From Candidatus Delongbacteria bacterium (lineage in GTDB: Bacteria > CAIWAD01 > BS150m-G50), in NCBI GenBank assembly GCA_016784425.1, contig JADHUQ010000080.1, forward strand, positions 1 through 9,998: a stretch of 9,998 nucleotides of DNA, written 5' to 3'. Below, piece after piece: positions 1-6,777 of this stretch. Each line of letters opens with the position of its first letter. Within the stretch, counting starts at the first letter, position 1. Under the pieces are notes generated by a model. The model worked only from the letters and a program-made list of their open reading frames with translations. It was not told where the DNA came from and ran no database searches. Made by a program: the position numbers and the translations under genes.

Positions 1-245
1 GAATGGCTTTCCTGCCGCACCTGCATAGCAGTGACAAGATACCCTGTTTCCAGACGCTGGCGGAACTCCCGGGAGAGGTTACTCATCTCAGCGAATTCAG
101 ACACGCCACGATTATGCAGCCAACGAAAAAGCTGTCGGTGACGAAATGCAGGTTCATCGGGAAAAAGCGCAGCGAGTTCAACTACTGTTTTTCCCAGCAG
201 TGTGGTTTGGATATGTTGCTCAATGCTGTTCCCGACTGATTCCAT
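1..245 (-). CDS. rlmN: 23S rRNA/tRNA adenine C2-methyltransferase RlmN, N-terminal part (3' end outside window)
   Basis: Read on the minus strand from ATG at 243-245, 81 codons run off the window edge. The residues match the N-terminal domain of RlmN: a helix ending ELAALFPDEPAF, then RHRQLFRWLHNRGVSEFAEM and NLSREFRQRLE. This is the small helical domain that precedes the radical-SAM barrel. RlmN methylates C2 of A2503 in 23S rRNA and A37 of some tRNAs in the cytoplasm. GGGGA lies a few bases before the ATG, and a sigma70 promoter lies just upstream. The radical-SAM CxxxCxxC motif and the catalytic cysteines lie outside the window, so the related Cfr type cannot be formally excluded. RlmN is far more common in a chromosomal setting. 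The neighbouring M23 gene is divergent. Confidence 0.88.
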   Translation of the reverse strand, partial: MESVGNSIEQHIQTTLLGKTVVELAALFPDEPAFRHRQLFRWLHNRGVSEFAEMSNLSREFRQRLETGYLVTAMQVRQESH

Positions 246-265
246 CAAATTCCCCGTTGACCCAC

Positions 266-294
266 ATTTTACACATTAAAATCACCGCTGCCAA
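266..294 (-). promoter_or_regulatory. sigma70-type promoter of rlmN
   Basis: On the minus strand, TTGGCA (289-294) is followed by exactly 17 bases and TAAAAT (266-271); each hexamer matches 5 of 6 consensus positions. The predicted start near 259 leaves a leader of about 14 bases before the rlmN ATG, containing the GGGGA ribosome site. Identified by inspection only. Confidence 0.6.
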
Positions 295-521
295 TGATAT
301 TGCGTGGCAGATGGCAAACCGGCTGTAGCATGAAGAGAACCGTACTACAATTCCGCCGCAGTCGAGGGGACGCCACCAAAGAGCTGTTATGAAACTGGCA
401 CATCAACCATCGTAATACGGCTGCTATTCCTGATAGTTATTCTACTCAGATTTATCTCGATTTGAGGCATACGGTGCTTCCAGCGGGAGAAGTTTCTGTT
501 TGACTTTCCCGCGAAAAGCAG
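295..521. other. Intergenic region between the divergent rlmN and M23 promoters
   Basis: No convincing ORF, RNA gene or repeat was seen on either strand. Short plus-strand frames at 3-239 and 146-328 are shadows of rlmN and its leader. The stretch separates the two divergent promoters and could hold regulator sites, but I see no clear palindrome in it. Confidence 0.4.
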
Positions 522-550
522 TTGGTAATTTTCCCGGAGTGTGGTATAAT
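522..550 (+). promoter_or_regulatory. sigma70-type promoter of the M23-DUF523 unit
   Basis: TTGGTA (522-527), a 17-base spacer and a perfect TATAAT (545-550) form a good sigma70 promoter. The longest open frame of the M23 gene begins with the TTG of this -35 box. That is incompatible with it being the real start and supports ATG 600 as the translation start. Confidence 0.6.
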
Positions 551-599
551 TTTAAACAATTTTTCCATTTCATTCTGTGTAACCAACGAAACTGTGTCT

Positions 600-1397
600 A
601 TGGATAAACTCTACCGCAATATTTTCATCCTCCTCAGCGGACTTTTTCTTCTCCTGGCAGGATACTCTGCAGTACGGGTAACTCTGTTGCTCCAGGTCGA
701 AAACAATCGCAGCCTGCAGTTGGCACAACATAACCAGTTGTTACAGCTTGAAGAACTCCATGCACGGATGGACTCACTCCGCAGCGAAGAAGCCCGTTTG
801 CGTGATATGATGGGATTGCCACCGCTCTCTGACGACATGTGGCGTTTAGGTACCGGTGGTGCTCTACCGGTTGCCCCTGAAGAGACGGAGAGGGGTCTCC
901 CCCGGTTGGAGCAGGAAATCCTGCTATTACACAGCTCACTTGCCGAGATCGGTACTTTTGCCGAAAATCTGCAGCTCGAATGGGAACTGGTACCCTCTAT
1001 TCGCCCGGTACGGGGCGGGTACATTTCCTCCCGGTATGGTTACCGTGACGATCCTTTCACCCACCGGCGAGCTTTTCACCGTGGTCTTGATTTCCGGGTT
1101 GTCCGTGGGACACCGATAATGGCTACAGCAGCCGGTACTGTCGTGCAGGCCAACCGGGTGCGTGGCTTCGGGCGTGTTGTCAAAATTCGCCACGGTGATG
1201 AAATTGAAACCATGTACGCTCATCTTGACAAGATCAAAGTTAACCGTGGTCAAAAGGTAGCACGGGGTGACATCATCGGAGAGGTGGGGAGCAGCGGTCG
1301 GTCCACTTCATCCCACCTGCACTATGAGGTCAGCCGCAGCAAGAAGGCGCTGGATCCACTCGACTATATCATCGACGGTCTCTACGTCGTCGACTGA
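600..1397 (+). CDS. Membrane-anchored M23 family peptidoglycan metallopeptidase
   Basis: The protein has 265 residues from ATG 600. Residues 7-31 form one hydrophobic segment (signal anchor). Residues about 33-70 are rich in Q, E, L and R and look like a coiled coil, with a second possible helix at 99-130. Residues 138-258 form the LytM/M23 domain. The zinc ligands are visible: H160 and D164 (HRGLD) and H241 in HLHYE, with H239 and H208 (YAHL) as the catalytic histidines. All key residues are present, so it should be an active zinc endopeptidase cutting peptide crosslinks in periplasmic peptidoglycan, perhaps in cell separation. An upstream TTG in the same frame (522) overlaps the promoter and would put a tail before the anchor, so it was rejected. 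The SD before ATG 600 is weak. DUF523 follows after 3 bp. Confidence 0.9.
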   Translation: MDKLYRNIFILLSGLFLLLAGYSAVRVTLLLQVENNRSLQLAQHNQLLQLEELHARMDSLRSEEARLRDMMGLPPLSDDMWRLGTGGALPVAPEETERGLPRLEQEILLLHSSLAEIGTFAENLQLEWELVPSIRPVRGGYISSRYGYRDDPFTHRRAFHRGLDFRVVRGTPIMATAAGTVVQANRVRGFGRVVKIRHGDEIETMYAHLDKIKVNRGQKVARGDIIGEVGSSGRSTSSHLHYEVSRSKKALDPLDYIIDGLYVVD

Positions 1398-1400
1398 CAG

Positions 1401-1832
1401 ATGCCCCTGATCACCCTCATCTCAGCCTGCCTGCTTGGTGTCCGCTGTCGCTGGGATGGCGGAAATCACACAACTCAGTTTACTCCCACTGAAGGAATCC
1501 TCTATATACCGGTTTGCCCGGAACAGCTTGGCGGCATGGCTACACCACGTCCCGCCTGTCACATCATACAGGGGGGCGGAGAGGATGTGCTGGCAGGTCA
1601 GGCGGTCGTCGTGGAACTTAAAAGCGGGAAGGAGTGTACGGAGTATTTCCTGCGCGGTGCCCGGGAGACATTGCTGATCGCCCAGCAAACAGGCGCCCGC
1701 CGGGCGATACTCAAACAGCGCAGCCCCTCCTGCGGTTATGGTGAGATTTATCACGGTAGTGCAGTCGTAAAGGGCAATGGTGTAACTGCCGCACTGTTGA
1801 TTGCCGCCGGAATAGAAGTGGAATCCCGCTAG
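1401..1832 (+). CDS. DUF523 (TudS-like) cysteine protein
   Basis: The 143-residue protein is a full-length DUF523 member. It shows ISACLLGVRCRWDGG (residues 7-21), IPVCPEQLGG (36-45) followed by TPRP, and AILKQRSPSCGYGEIY (102-117), ending in GNGVTAALL. C10, C39 and C111 are the three conserved cysteines; in the characterised member TudS, three such cysteines hold a [4Fe-4S] cluster that removes sulfur from thiouracil. Whether this protein has that activity is inference. The ATG lies 3 bp after the M23 stop with no good SD of its own, so it is probably translated by coupling. It is the last gene of the unit; a GC hairpin follows 20 bp later. Confidence 0.88.
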   Translation: MPLITLISACLLGVRCRWDGGNHTTQFTPTEGILYIPVCPEQLGGMATPRPACHIIQGGGEDVLAGQAVVVELKSGKECTEYFLRGARETLLIAQQTGARRAILKQRSPSCGYGEIYHGSAVVKGNGVTAALLIAAGIEVESR

Positions 1833-1851
1833 CCAGTATCTCATAAAGAAA

Positions 1852-1873
1852 TGGGACGGCGTTGACCGTCCCA
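1852..1873. terminator. Hairpin after DUF523, possible terminator
   Basis: TGGGACGG (1852-1859) pairs with CCGTCCCA (1866-1873), an 8-bp stem with a 6-base loop. Its position 20 bp after the DUF523 stop suggests an end-of-unit signal. On the plus strand no U tract follows, only purines. The T-rich tail (TTTCTTTAT) sits on the minus-strand side, where no gene needs termination. Efficiency for the plus-strand unit is therefore doubtful. Confidence 0.45.
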
Positions 1874-2193
1874 AGAGAAGGAGAAGAGCCGAACAATCCG
1901 TTGGAGTGATCACCGGTTGCCACCGGTAACGGAGTGTTCTACTTCAGAGATGCCGCTCAATACCGATCAGATTTGCCACGACCGGTTCTTGCATCCCTGA
2001 AACCGCGCCTCGGAGTTTCTGTCCCGCACTCTCCGAGACCCACAAATACTCACACCTGTACTATTGCAAATCCTGTGCCAGTAAAGGTTTACCGGATATA
2101 TCATCAAATTGACAGCAGTTCGTGAATATTGTTTGGCAGGTTTCATCCACGCGCCCACATTTTACTGCAACAGCTGACAAAAAAGGGATACAG
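1874..2193. other. Intergenic region before the methyltransferase, with one inverted repeat
   Basis: No credible gene was seen. CTCGGAG (2009-2015) and CTCCGAG (2031-2037) form a perfect 7-bp inverted repeat with a 15-base loop, of unknown meaning. A perfect -35 hexamer TTGACA occurs at 2109-2114 but no acceptable -10 lies 16-18 bases on. The frame of the next gene is open back to GTG 2122, but the SD supports ATG 2194. Confidence 0.35.
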
Positions 2194-3276
2194 ATGATAG
2201 AATACCGAAACAGCCTGCCACCTGAACTGTGTCGGTTGCTTGAAACGATTCCAACCGCAAGGCGCCCACAGCTGATTCGAACTGAACTGACCGGGTGCCA
2301 GGCGGCCGGGCGTCAGGGAGTGTTTTTCAACCGACCCCTGGGAACCACGCCGGTAACAGCGATTCAAAAGCTCTTACGGGAGTGTCGTGGTTTCGGCTCT
2401 ATTTTCCTGCTGGCGCATGATCCCGATCCAGCTCATGGCCTGCAGGTTGATGGTGAAACCTGCGACGGGAAGGACGAAACCTGGATATATCGCCCCTGGC
2501 GGCAGTTTCTTGACCTGGCCGAACTGGCCGACTGCTATCTGCATACTCCCCTGCGTTATGGGAATCTGTTACTGCTGGAGTTTGAAGCGATGGAGCAGCG
2601 GGGAAGCTGGAAGGATGATCCCCTGCGTGGGGAGGAAAAATCCGCGGCGGAATACGACGAGAAGTACGGTGCCCACTCCCTTTACAACCGCTTTAATCGA
2701 TTTGAAGAGCCCTGGGTGGCTGATGAAATGCTGCACGCTTTTGATCGAGCCGGTCTCCATCCGGGTGACAGGGTATTGTCGTTGGGGGTCAACAGTGGAA
2801 AAGAGTTGACGCTGTTCCGTCACTGGAGGGGTGGCGGACTGTTCGAGAAACTCCAATTTACCGGGATCGATCTGGCGGCCAGCGCCCTTGAACAAGCGCA
2901 AGAGCGACTACCAGAGGACAACTGCCGGTTCATACAGGCTGATCTGAGAGAATTACCCCGGCTGGATCTACCCCCGCAGAATCTGATCATGGCCATCAGC
3001 GTACTGCAGAGTTCTTCTCTTTTACGTGATGATTTATTGAACTATCTGGTACGCAGCCTGGCGGCTCAGCGGTGTACTTTTCTGGTGGGGTTCCCCGATT
3101 CCCGGTACGCCCGGTTGCGGCTGCTGCAGGGTGTGTCGACAGCGCATAACGCCCGCCCCGACTACACGAAACTGGTGAAGGAGCTGCGTTACTACACCCG
3201 TTACTTTTCCTCACACCGTTACCGGGTGACACTGGGTGGGCGCTATTATGTTATACTTACTGCCAGCTCGTTTTGA
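2194..3276 (+). CDS. SAM-dependent class I methyltransferase with unassigned N-terminal region
   Basis: Start ATG 2194 has AAGGGA five bases upstream, giving 360 residues; the open frame back to GTG 2122 has no such site. Residues about 190-300 resemble a Rossmann methyltransferase: motif I at 194-204 (VLSLGVNSGKE), an acidic end of strand 2 at 222-226 (FTGID), a helix with SALEQAQERL, and FIQADLREL (247-255) as the motif that positions adenine. The N-terminal 160 residues and the segment DEKYGAHSLYNRFNRFEEP (155-173) are not familiar to me. The substrate is unknown. It stands alone, converging on the DUF4236-TPR gene 36 bp away, and no operon partner is visible. A methyltransferase on a small molecule or sugar is as likely as one on protein. 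Confidence 0.72.
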   Translation: MIEYRNSLPPELCRLLETIPTARRPQLIRTELTGCQAAGRQGVFFNRPLGTTPVTAIQKLLRECRGFGSIFLLAHDPDPAHGLQVDGETCDGKDETWIYRPWRQFLDLAELADCYLHTPLRYGNLLLLEFEAMEQRGSWKDDPLRGEEKSAAEYDEKYGAHSLYNRFNRFEEPWVADEMLHAFDRAGLHPGDRVLSLGVNSGKELTLFRHWRGGGLFEKLQFTGIDLAASALEQAQERLPEDNCRFIQADLRELPRLDLPPQNLIMAISVLQSSSLLRDDLLNYLVRSLAAQRCTFLVGFPDSRYARLRLLQGVSTAHNARPDYTKLVKELRYYTRYFSSHRYRVTLGGRYYVILTASSF

Positions 3277-3312
3277 GTCCGGTAGGTCCGGGGGGAGCGG
3301 TGCCGGCGGTCG

Positions 3313-4350
3313 TTATTGACTTTTGCGGGGTGTTTTCTTCAAGGTTGTCAGACGCTGAGTGACATCGGCATAATCTTCCTGCAGCTCCAGTATTCGCCTG
3401 TAATCTCCACTCGCCTTGGCCATCATGTTCAGCTCCTCGAAGAGGCGTCCCCGTTCGTAAAGCAACTCCATCAGGATAGCGCCGTCACGGTGTTTCTTTT
3501 TGCGCAGGGTCTCGACCAGTGTTTTGAGGGCCAGCTGATTGTCACCCAATTGACGGTGGGCGCGAGCCAGGAAGAGGCGAATTGCCGCATGCATGTCGCA
3601 GTCGTTGGGCAGATCTGAGGTAAGATGGATAATGCGCTTCCAGGTGTCATTGCCTGTACCGGTAGTATAAAGCAGTTCCACATACTGTAGCAGGAGTACC
3701 GCGTCGCTCGGATCTATTGAGTGCAGATAATGAGCCTGTTCCAGCGCTTCCTGCAGTTGGCCGTTCTTCTGGTAAGCCTCAACCAGCAGGGCGCGGGCAC
3801 CGATCTCATTAACCTTGACTACTACCGTAATCTCACCGGTCACCGGCAAAGAAGTAGTAGCGAGAATATCATACTGGTGGAATTGCAGACCGATGGCGAC
3901 AGGGGTCTGGAGTGCCTGTTCCAGGTATTGAACTGCGTCGGCGTACTGTTTCTGTTTCAGGAGAATGGCGCCGCACATAAAGGCAGCATCGGGGAAATCA
4001 GCCGCCCCACCGAAGTAAGTCAGTGCTTCAAGTTCCCGGTTCTCCGCCAGCGCCTGGACGGCCAGAATAAACTGCTGTTCGACATCAGGAACTGTCAGGT
4101 CATTAAAAAAGGAGTGATCAAGAGCGGTCATTTCCTGGATATCAACTGGTTGACGTTTCCGGTTGCGGTCACTGACGGGGGTGGTATAAAAAAGCCCGGT
4201 ACCGGGGATACCGAGTGTTGGTCTCTTACCATGATGTGAGATTGAGATCTTACTGCCCCTGGCACCAAAAGCCAGGTTGTGTGTCTGTTTGCTGAGATTC
4301 CAGGTCATACCCGGTTCAGTATTCTCACTGCGCCAGAATCGAAATCCCAT
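3313..4350 (-). CDS. DUF4236 domain protein with C-terminal TPR-like repeats
   Basis: 345 residues. Residues 1-57 are a DUF4236 domain: the typical MGFRFWRS start, WNLSK (17-21), FGARGSKISIS (28-38) and the hallmark LGIPGTGLFYTT (46-57). DUF4236 has no established function. After a linker, residues about 93-335 form helical pairs of TPR type, for example 119-148 (ADFPDAAFMCGAILLKQKQY onward), 186-212, 255-283 and 297-325. Such arrays usually hold protein partners. No signal peptide or membrane segment is seen, so it is probably cytoplasmic. The start is firm: AAGGAGG (4358-4364) lies seven bases before ATG 4348-4350. A 13-bp inverted repeat sits directly upstream. No convincing terminator was seen in the 36 bp shared with the convergent methyltransferase. 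Confidence 0.8.
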   Translation of the reverse strand: MGFRFWRSENTEPGMTWNLSKQTHNLAFGARGSKISISHHGKRPTLGIPGTGLFYTTPVSDRNRKRQPVDIQEMTALDHSFFNDLTVPDVEQQFILAVQALAENRELEALTYFGGAADFPDAAFMCGAILLKQKQYADAVQYLEQALQTPVAIGLQFHQYDILATTSLPVTGEITVVVKVNEIGARALLVEAYQKNGQLQEALEQAHYLHSIDPSDAVLLLQYVELLYTTGTGNDTWKRIIHLTSDLPNDCDMHAAIRLFLARAHRQLGDNQLALKTLVETLRKKKHRDGAILMELLYERGRLFEELNMMAKASGDYRRILELQEDYADVTQRLTTLKKTPRKSQ

Positions 4351-4365
4351 AGTTGTCCCTCCTTA

Positions 4366-4402
4366 AACATAGCTGGTCAGTGAATCAAATGACCGCTATG
4401 TT
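4366..4402 (-). promoter_or_regulatory. Long inverted repeat in the leader of the DUF4236-TPR gene
   Basis: On the plus strand AACATAGC (4366-4373) and GGTCA (4375-4379) pair with TGACC (4390-4394) and GCTATGTT (4395-4402). This is a 13-bp stem with a single bulged T (4374) and a 10-base loop. On the transcribed minus strand the stem ends two bases before AAGGAGG. It could be an RNA structure controlling ribosome access or an operator; I see no -10/-35 pair that decides between them. Confidence 0.6.
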
Positions 4403-5034
4403 GAGTTTCCAAAAGCGATATCCAGTAGCAGTCGATACAGCCAGCCTGCCAGGGTGTACCCAACTACTAACCACTTCCGATTCCCGATGATTGCGTAATC
4501 GTCTTTAACACAAATATTTGCGAACTCATGTCACTTGTGAAAATATAGCCTTTTCATTCACAAAACAAAAGCAAAAATATAGCTTCTAAGAATTCGCCAC
4601 ATTTGTTGGTCACTCAAAAGCAGCACTCATATAATGGCTTCACATAGATTAGTAATGGATCTCGCTTATCTAGTCATTGTTTAAAACCGGTGATCTAAAG
4701 TGTCACTGAGTCGGTTGCTGTATAGTACGGTAAGTTTTCTACCTCCTTTTTTTAAACCAAGCTCCCTGAGTATTGACCGGCCTGCTGTCAAACTGTTTTA
4801 TGAGCTGAAGCGGTGGTGCCGTTTGATGGAGATTAGCTTCATCAAAACATTTATGTAGGATCAAGGTGGATGTGTAACTGAACCTCCCGAGTTTCAAATC
4901 CTTCCTGATTCACATTGTTGGGAATCGGCAAGCTGTGCATGTGTAAAAAGAGGTCGATTTCAAGTAGCTCTGCCGAAACTGAACATCAGGGAACGATACC
5001 CGGAAAACTGTTGCCGGGTAGTGGAATGCAAAAC
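4403..5034. other. Gene-poor region with AT-rich stretch and several small hairpins
   Basis: No gene with a start and SD was found. Bases about 4500-4720 are clearly AT-rich and contain a 10-bp direct repeat (AAAATATAGC at 4540-4549 and 4574-4583). An 8-bp hairpin (TGATGGAG/CTTCATCA, with one G-T pair, 4824-4844) and a 6-bp hairpin (ACCCGG/CCGGGT, 4998-5019) have no U tract. A minus-strand frame with a hydrophobic C-terminus (4396-4530) has no start codon. Confidence 0.4.
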
Positions 5035-5061
5035 TAAAGGAAAAACCAGATCATCCGATAA
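5035..5061 (+). promoter_or_regulatory. sigma28 (FliA)-type promoter pointing towards the fliC 3' end
   Basis: TAAAGGAA (5035-5042), exactly 11 bases, then TCCGATAA (5054-5061) resembles the enterobacterial FliA consensus TAAAGTTT-N11-GCCGATAA: 5 of 8 in the -35 and 7 of 8 in the -10, with perfect spacing. It faces the fliC terminator and would give an antisense transcript starting near 5068. This is a pattern match by eye. Confidence 0.4.
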
Positions 5062-5065
5062 GAGA

Positions 5066-5091
5066 AGTGCGCCCATTTGCGGGGGCGCACT
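5066..5091 (-). terminator. Terminator of fliC
   Basis: On the minus strand AGTGCGCCC (5083-5091) pairs with GGGCGCACT (5066-5074), a 9-bp GC-rich stem with an 8-base loop. It is followed by TCTCTTAT, a modest U-rich tail. It begins 42 bp after the fliC stop. The nearly symmetrical stem could also act on a plus-strand transcript from the sigma28-like site next to it. Confidence 0.7.
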
Positions 5092-5132
5092 CCATGGTCA
5101 ATTGCTGATCAATCTGGAAGTCAGACGAACAG

Positions 5133-5975
5133 CTAAGAAATGAGGTTACCAACCAGCATCGGCAACTGGTTAGCCTGGGCAAGCATAGCTACGCCGGTCT
5201 GCATCAGGATCTGCGACCTGACGAAAGTCGACATCTCCAGCGCCATGTCAGCGTCACGGATAGTCGATTCAGAAGCAGTCGCAGTTTCACGGGAGATCTG
5301 CAGATTGAGAATGGTGTTCTGCAGCCGCTCAACATAGGATCCGATCGATGTTCTCTGACTGTCCTTGGTGTTGATGGCACTGTCCAGCAGATCGATGGCG
5401 CTCTGGGCGCTGGCGGTAGTCGTCAGCGTAGAGGCGGAAAGACCAAGTGCGGAAGCTGTCATCGAGGCGATGTTAACGAAGTAATAGTCCTCGTTGCTGA
5501 CGTTGTAAGTGCCGATGTGGAACTTGATGCTGCTGCCGGAACCGCTGGAGTAAGTGCCGTCGATCAGGTAGAGGCCATTGTAGTTGGTTACATTGGCGAT
5601 ACGGGTCACTTCACTCTTGAGCTGCTGGAACTCGGTGTTGATGTAACTGCGATCGGTTGAAGTGAGGGTTCCGTTTGAAGCCTGGATCGAGAGGGCACGC
5701 ATACGGATCAGTTTCTCGTCAATGACCGACAGCGCACCTTCGGCTGTAGACAACAGGTTGATGGCATAGTTGGCATTACGCTCAGCTTCGGTCATGCTGG
5801 CGATCTGGGCACGGAATTTCTCCGATACCGCCAGACCGGAGGGATCCTCCCAGGCCTGGTTGATGCGTAAACCGGAAGAGAGCCGATTCACCGCCTGGTC
5901 CATGACATTCTGTGTTGAGTTTAAATGCCGACGTGACGTTAAGGAGAGAATGTTGTGGTTGATTCTCATGCTCAT
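5133..5975 (-). CDS. fliC: Flagellin
   Basis: A short flagellin of 280 residues, the filament subunit exported through the flagellar type III apparatus. The N-terminal D0/D1 part is clear: MRINHNILSL (3-12), RLSSGLRINQAWEDPSGLAVS (31-51), then NANYAINLLSTAEGALSVID (67-86) and a QQLKSEVTRIANVTNYNG stretch (117-134). The C-terminal D1/D0 part has ERLQNTILNL (216-225), STIRDADMALEMS (237-249) and QILMQTGVAMLAQANQLP (255-272). Only about 50 residues (140-190) lie between, so the outer D2/D3 domains are missing. ATG 5973-5975 was chosen because AGGAGG lies seven bases before it; a second ATG (5967-5969) is at M3. No cap, chaperone, fliW or csrA gene is in the window, so it is a solitary flagellin locus. 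It ends in a GC-rich terminator. Confidence 0.95.
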   Translation of the reverse strand: MSMRINHNILSLTSRRHLNSTQNVMDQAVNRLSSGLRINQAWEDPSGLAVSEKFRAQIASMTEAERNANYAINLLSTAEGALSVIDEKLIRMRALSIQASNGTLTSTDRSYINTEFQQLKSEVTRIANVTNYNGLYLIDGTYSSGSGSSIKFHIGTYNVSNEDYYFVNIASMTASALGLSASTLTTTASAQSAIDLLDSAINTKDSQRTSIGSYVERLQNTILNLQISRETATASESTIRDADMALEMSTFVRSQILMQTGVAMLAQANQLPMLVGNLIS

Positions 5976-5983
5976 GGTATTTC

Positions 5984-5996
5984 CTCCTCTGAGGAG
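5984..5996 (-). promoter_or_regulatory. Hairpin covering the fliC Shine-Dalgarno sequence
   Basis: On the minus strand the leader reads CTCCTCAGAGGAG (5984-5996). CTCCT pairs perfectly with AGGAG of the ribosome site, with a 3-base loop. The SD AGGAGG is therefore largely paired in this fold. Two GGA motifs fall in the same place, as in CsrA-controlled flagellin leaders. CsrA control is inference only. Confidence 0.5.
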
Positions 5997-6021
5997 TAGT
6001 TAATTTGGTTCGATGTAAAAC

Positions 6022-6060
6022 GACAGCCACCGGAAGACTGTCAGGCGTTCGCAAAGCCTG
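6022..6060 (-). promoter_or_regulatory. Two tandem hairpins in the fliC leader
   Basis: On the minus strand CAGGC/GCCTG (6056-6060 with 6042-6046) is followed at once by GACAG/CTGTC (6038-6042 with 6022-6026) and then TTTT. The stems are only 5 bp and share one base (6042), so they cannot both form completely. They could stabilise the messenger or act as a weak attenuator, or mean nothing. Confidence 0.3.
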
Positions 6061-6234
6061 CGCACTCTGATACTGGCAGTCAAACTACTGCGGAAAGCTA
6101 TACCGGGCAGGGCTGTTCAACCACTGTTGACACCCACCTCCCGTTGTGCGATCAGACAGAATCAGCTGAATCACTCTACCTGTTTTCTGCCGCGGTCGCT
6201 CTTTCAGGATTCAGTCGAAAAACGCCTATATCTT

Positions 6235-6261
6235 GAGTCGACCGCTTTTGTTAAATCTTTA
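6235..6261 (-). promoter_or_regulatory. Possible sigma28-type promoter of fliC
   Basis: On the minus strand TAAAGATT (6254-6261) matches 7 of 8 of the FliA -35. It is followed after exactly 11 bases by GTCGACTC (6235-6242), which keeps only the G-CGA core of GCCGATAA (4 of 8). It would give a leader of about 250 bases. No better flagellar promoter was found upstream of fliC. Confidence 0.25.
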
Positions 6262-6777
6262 ACTTCCACTCTTCCGAAGAGGCTTCAGGAGAGCGTTCCG
6301 GTCGCGCCCACAATTTTCCGACATCACCTTGCCAACTTAAAACCATCTATAAGTCTAGTTATATTAACAGGTAAACGATCCTGGAGAAAACAACAGGCAG
6401 ATACGATTAAGCTACTGGTGGCGGGAAAAAAAATGAGCAGGCCCAATTCGAGTTCGCAACTTCCAGACTCGATCAGATTGGGGCGGGGTAGCGGCGGTTC
6501 GATCGCCGCAGCGCTGGAGCAGAAGGAGCATAGGGGCTTGGGGGGGCAGCATACGGTTTCAGCTTTAGCTGGATTTCTACTCTCGACCGATGCTATTTTG
6601 CTTCACTGTATCGATGCTCTAAAAGAATGGCCTTTTGGATACGTCAGAAGCTGCATCGGTCTGTACTATTGCTATAGAAGGACTTTCTGAATTCGGTTCT
6701 TTATTCATAGCAATATTATGAATGTGGGGAAAACACAGTATCCGCTTCTCCCCGCAAGTTATCAGACTGGAGCCGCC
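6262..6777. other. Gene-poor region between fliC and the AraC-type regulator
   Basis: A plus-strand frame (6127-6690, TTG start) covers much of it, but it shows no family features and has no SD. It also overlaps the fliC leader, so I treat it as chance. The G-rich part 6475-6550 holds no repeat I can define. TATTAT (6714-6719) could be the -10 of the regulator promoter but lacks a good -35. Confidence 0.35.

Noticed and set aside
611..1253. Minus-strand frames opposite the M23 gene
   Set aside because: Shadow frames; the plus-strand product has intact M23 zinc and catalytic residues.
2109..2114. TTGACA before the methyltransferase gene
   Set aside because: No acceptable -10 hexamer 16-18 bases downstream.
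4741..4749. Perfect SD-like AAAGGAGGT on the minus strand
   Set aside because: No start codon at a usable distance and no open frame behind it.
4880..4900. T-loop-like TTTCAAATCC suggesting a tRNA
   Set aside because: The flanking bases do not form a T stem, and no acceptor or anticodon arm can be folded around it.
5035..5061. c-di-GMP (GEMM) riboswitch-like bases near GGAAAAACC
   Set aside because: The conserved GEMM helices and tetraloop/receptor could not be found; the bases fit a sigma28 site better.
6127..6690. 187-codon plus-strand frame between fliC and the AraC regulator
   Set aside because: TTG start without SD, overlaps the fliC leader, low-complexity and mixed composition with no domain or motif I recognise.
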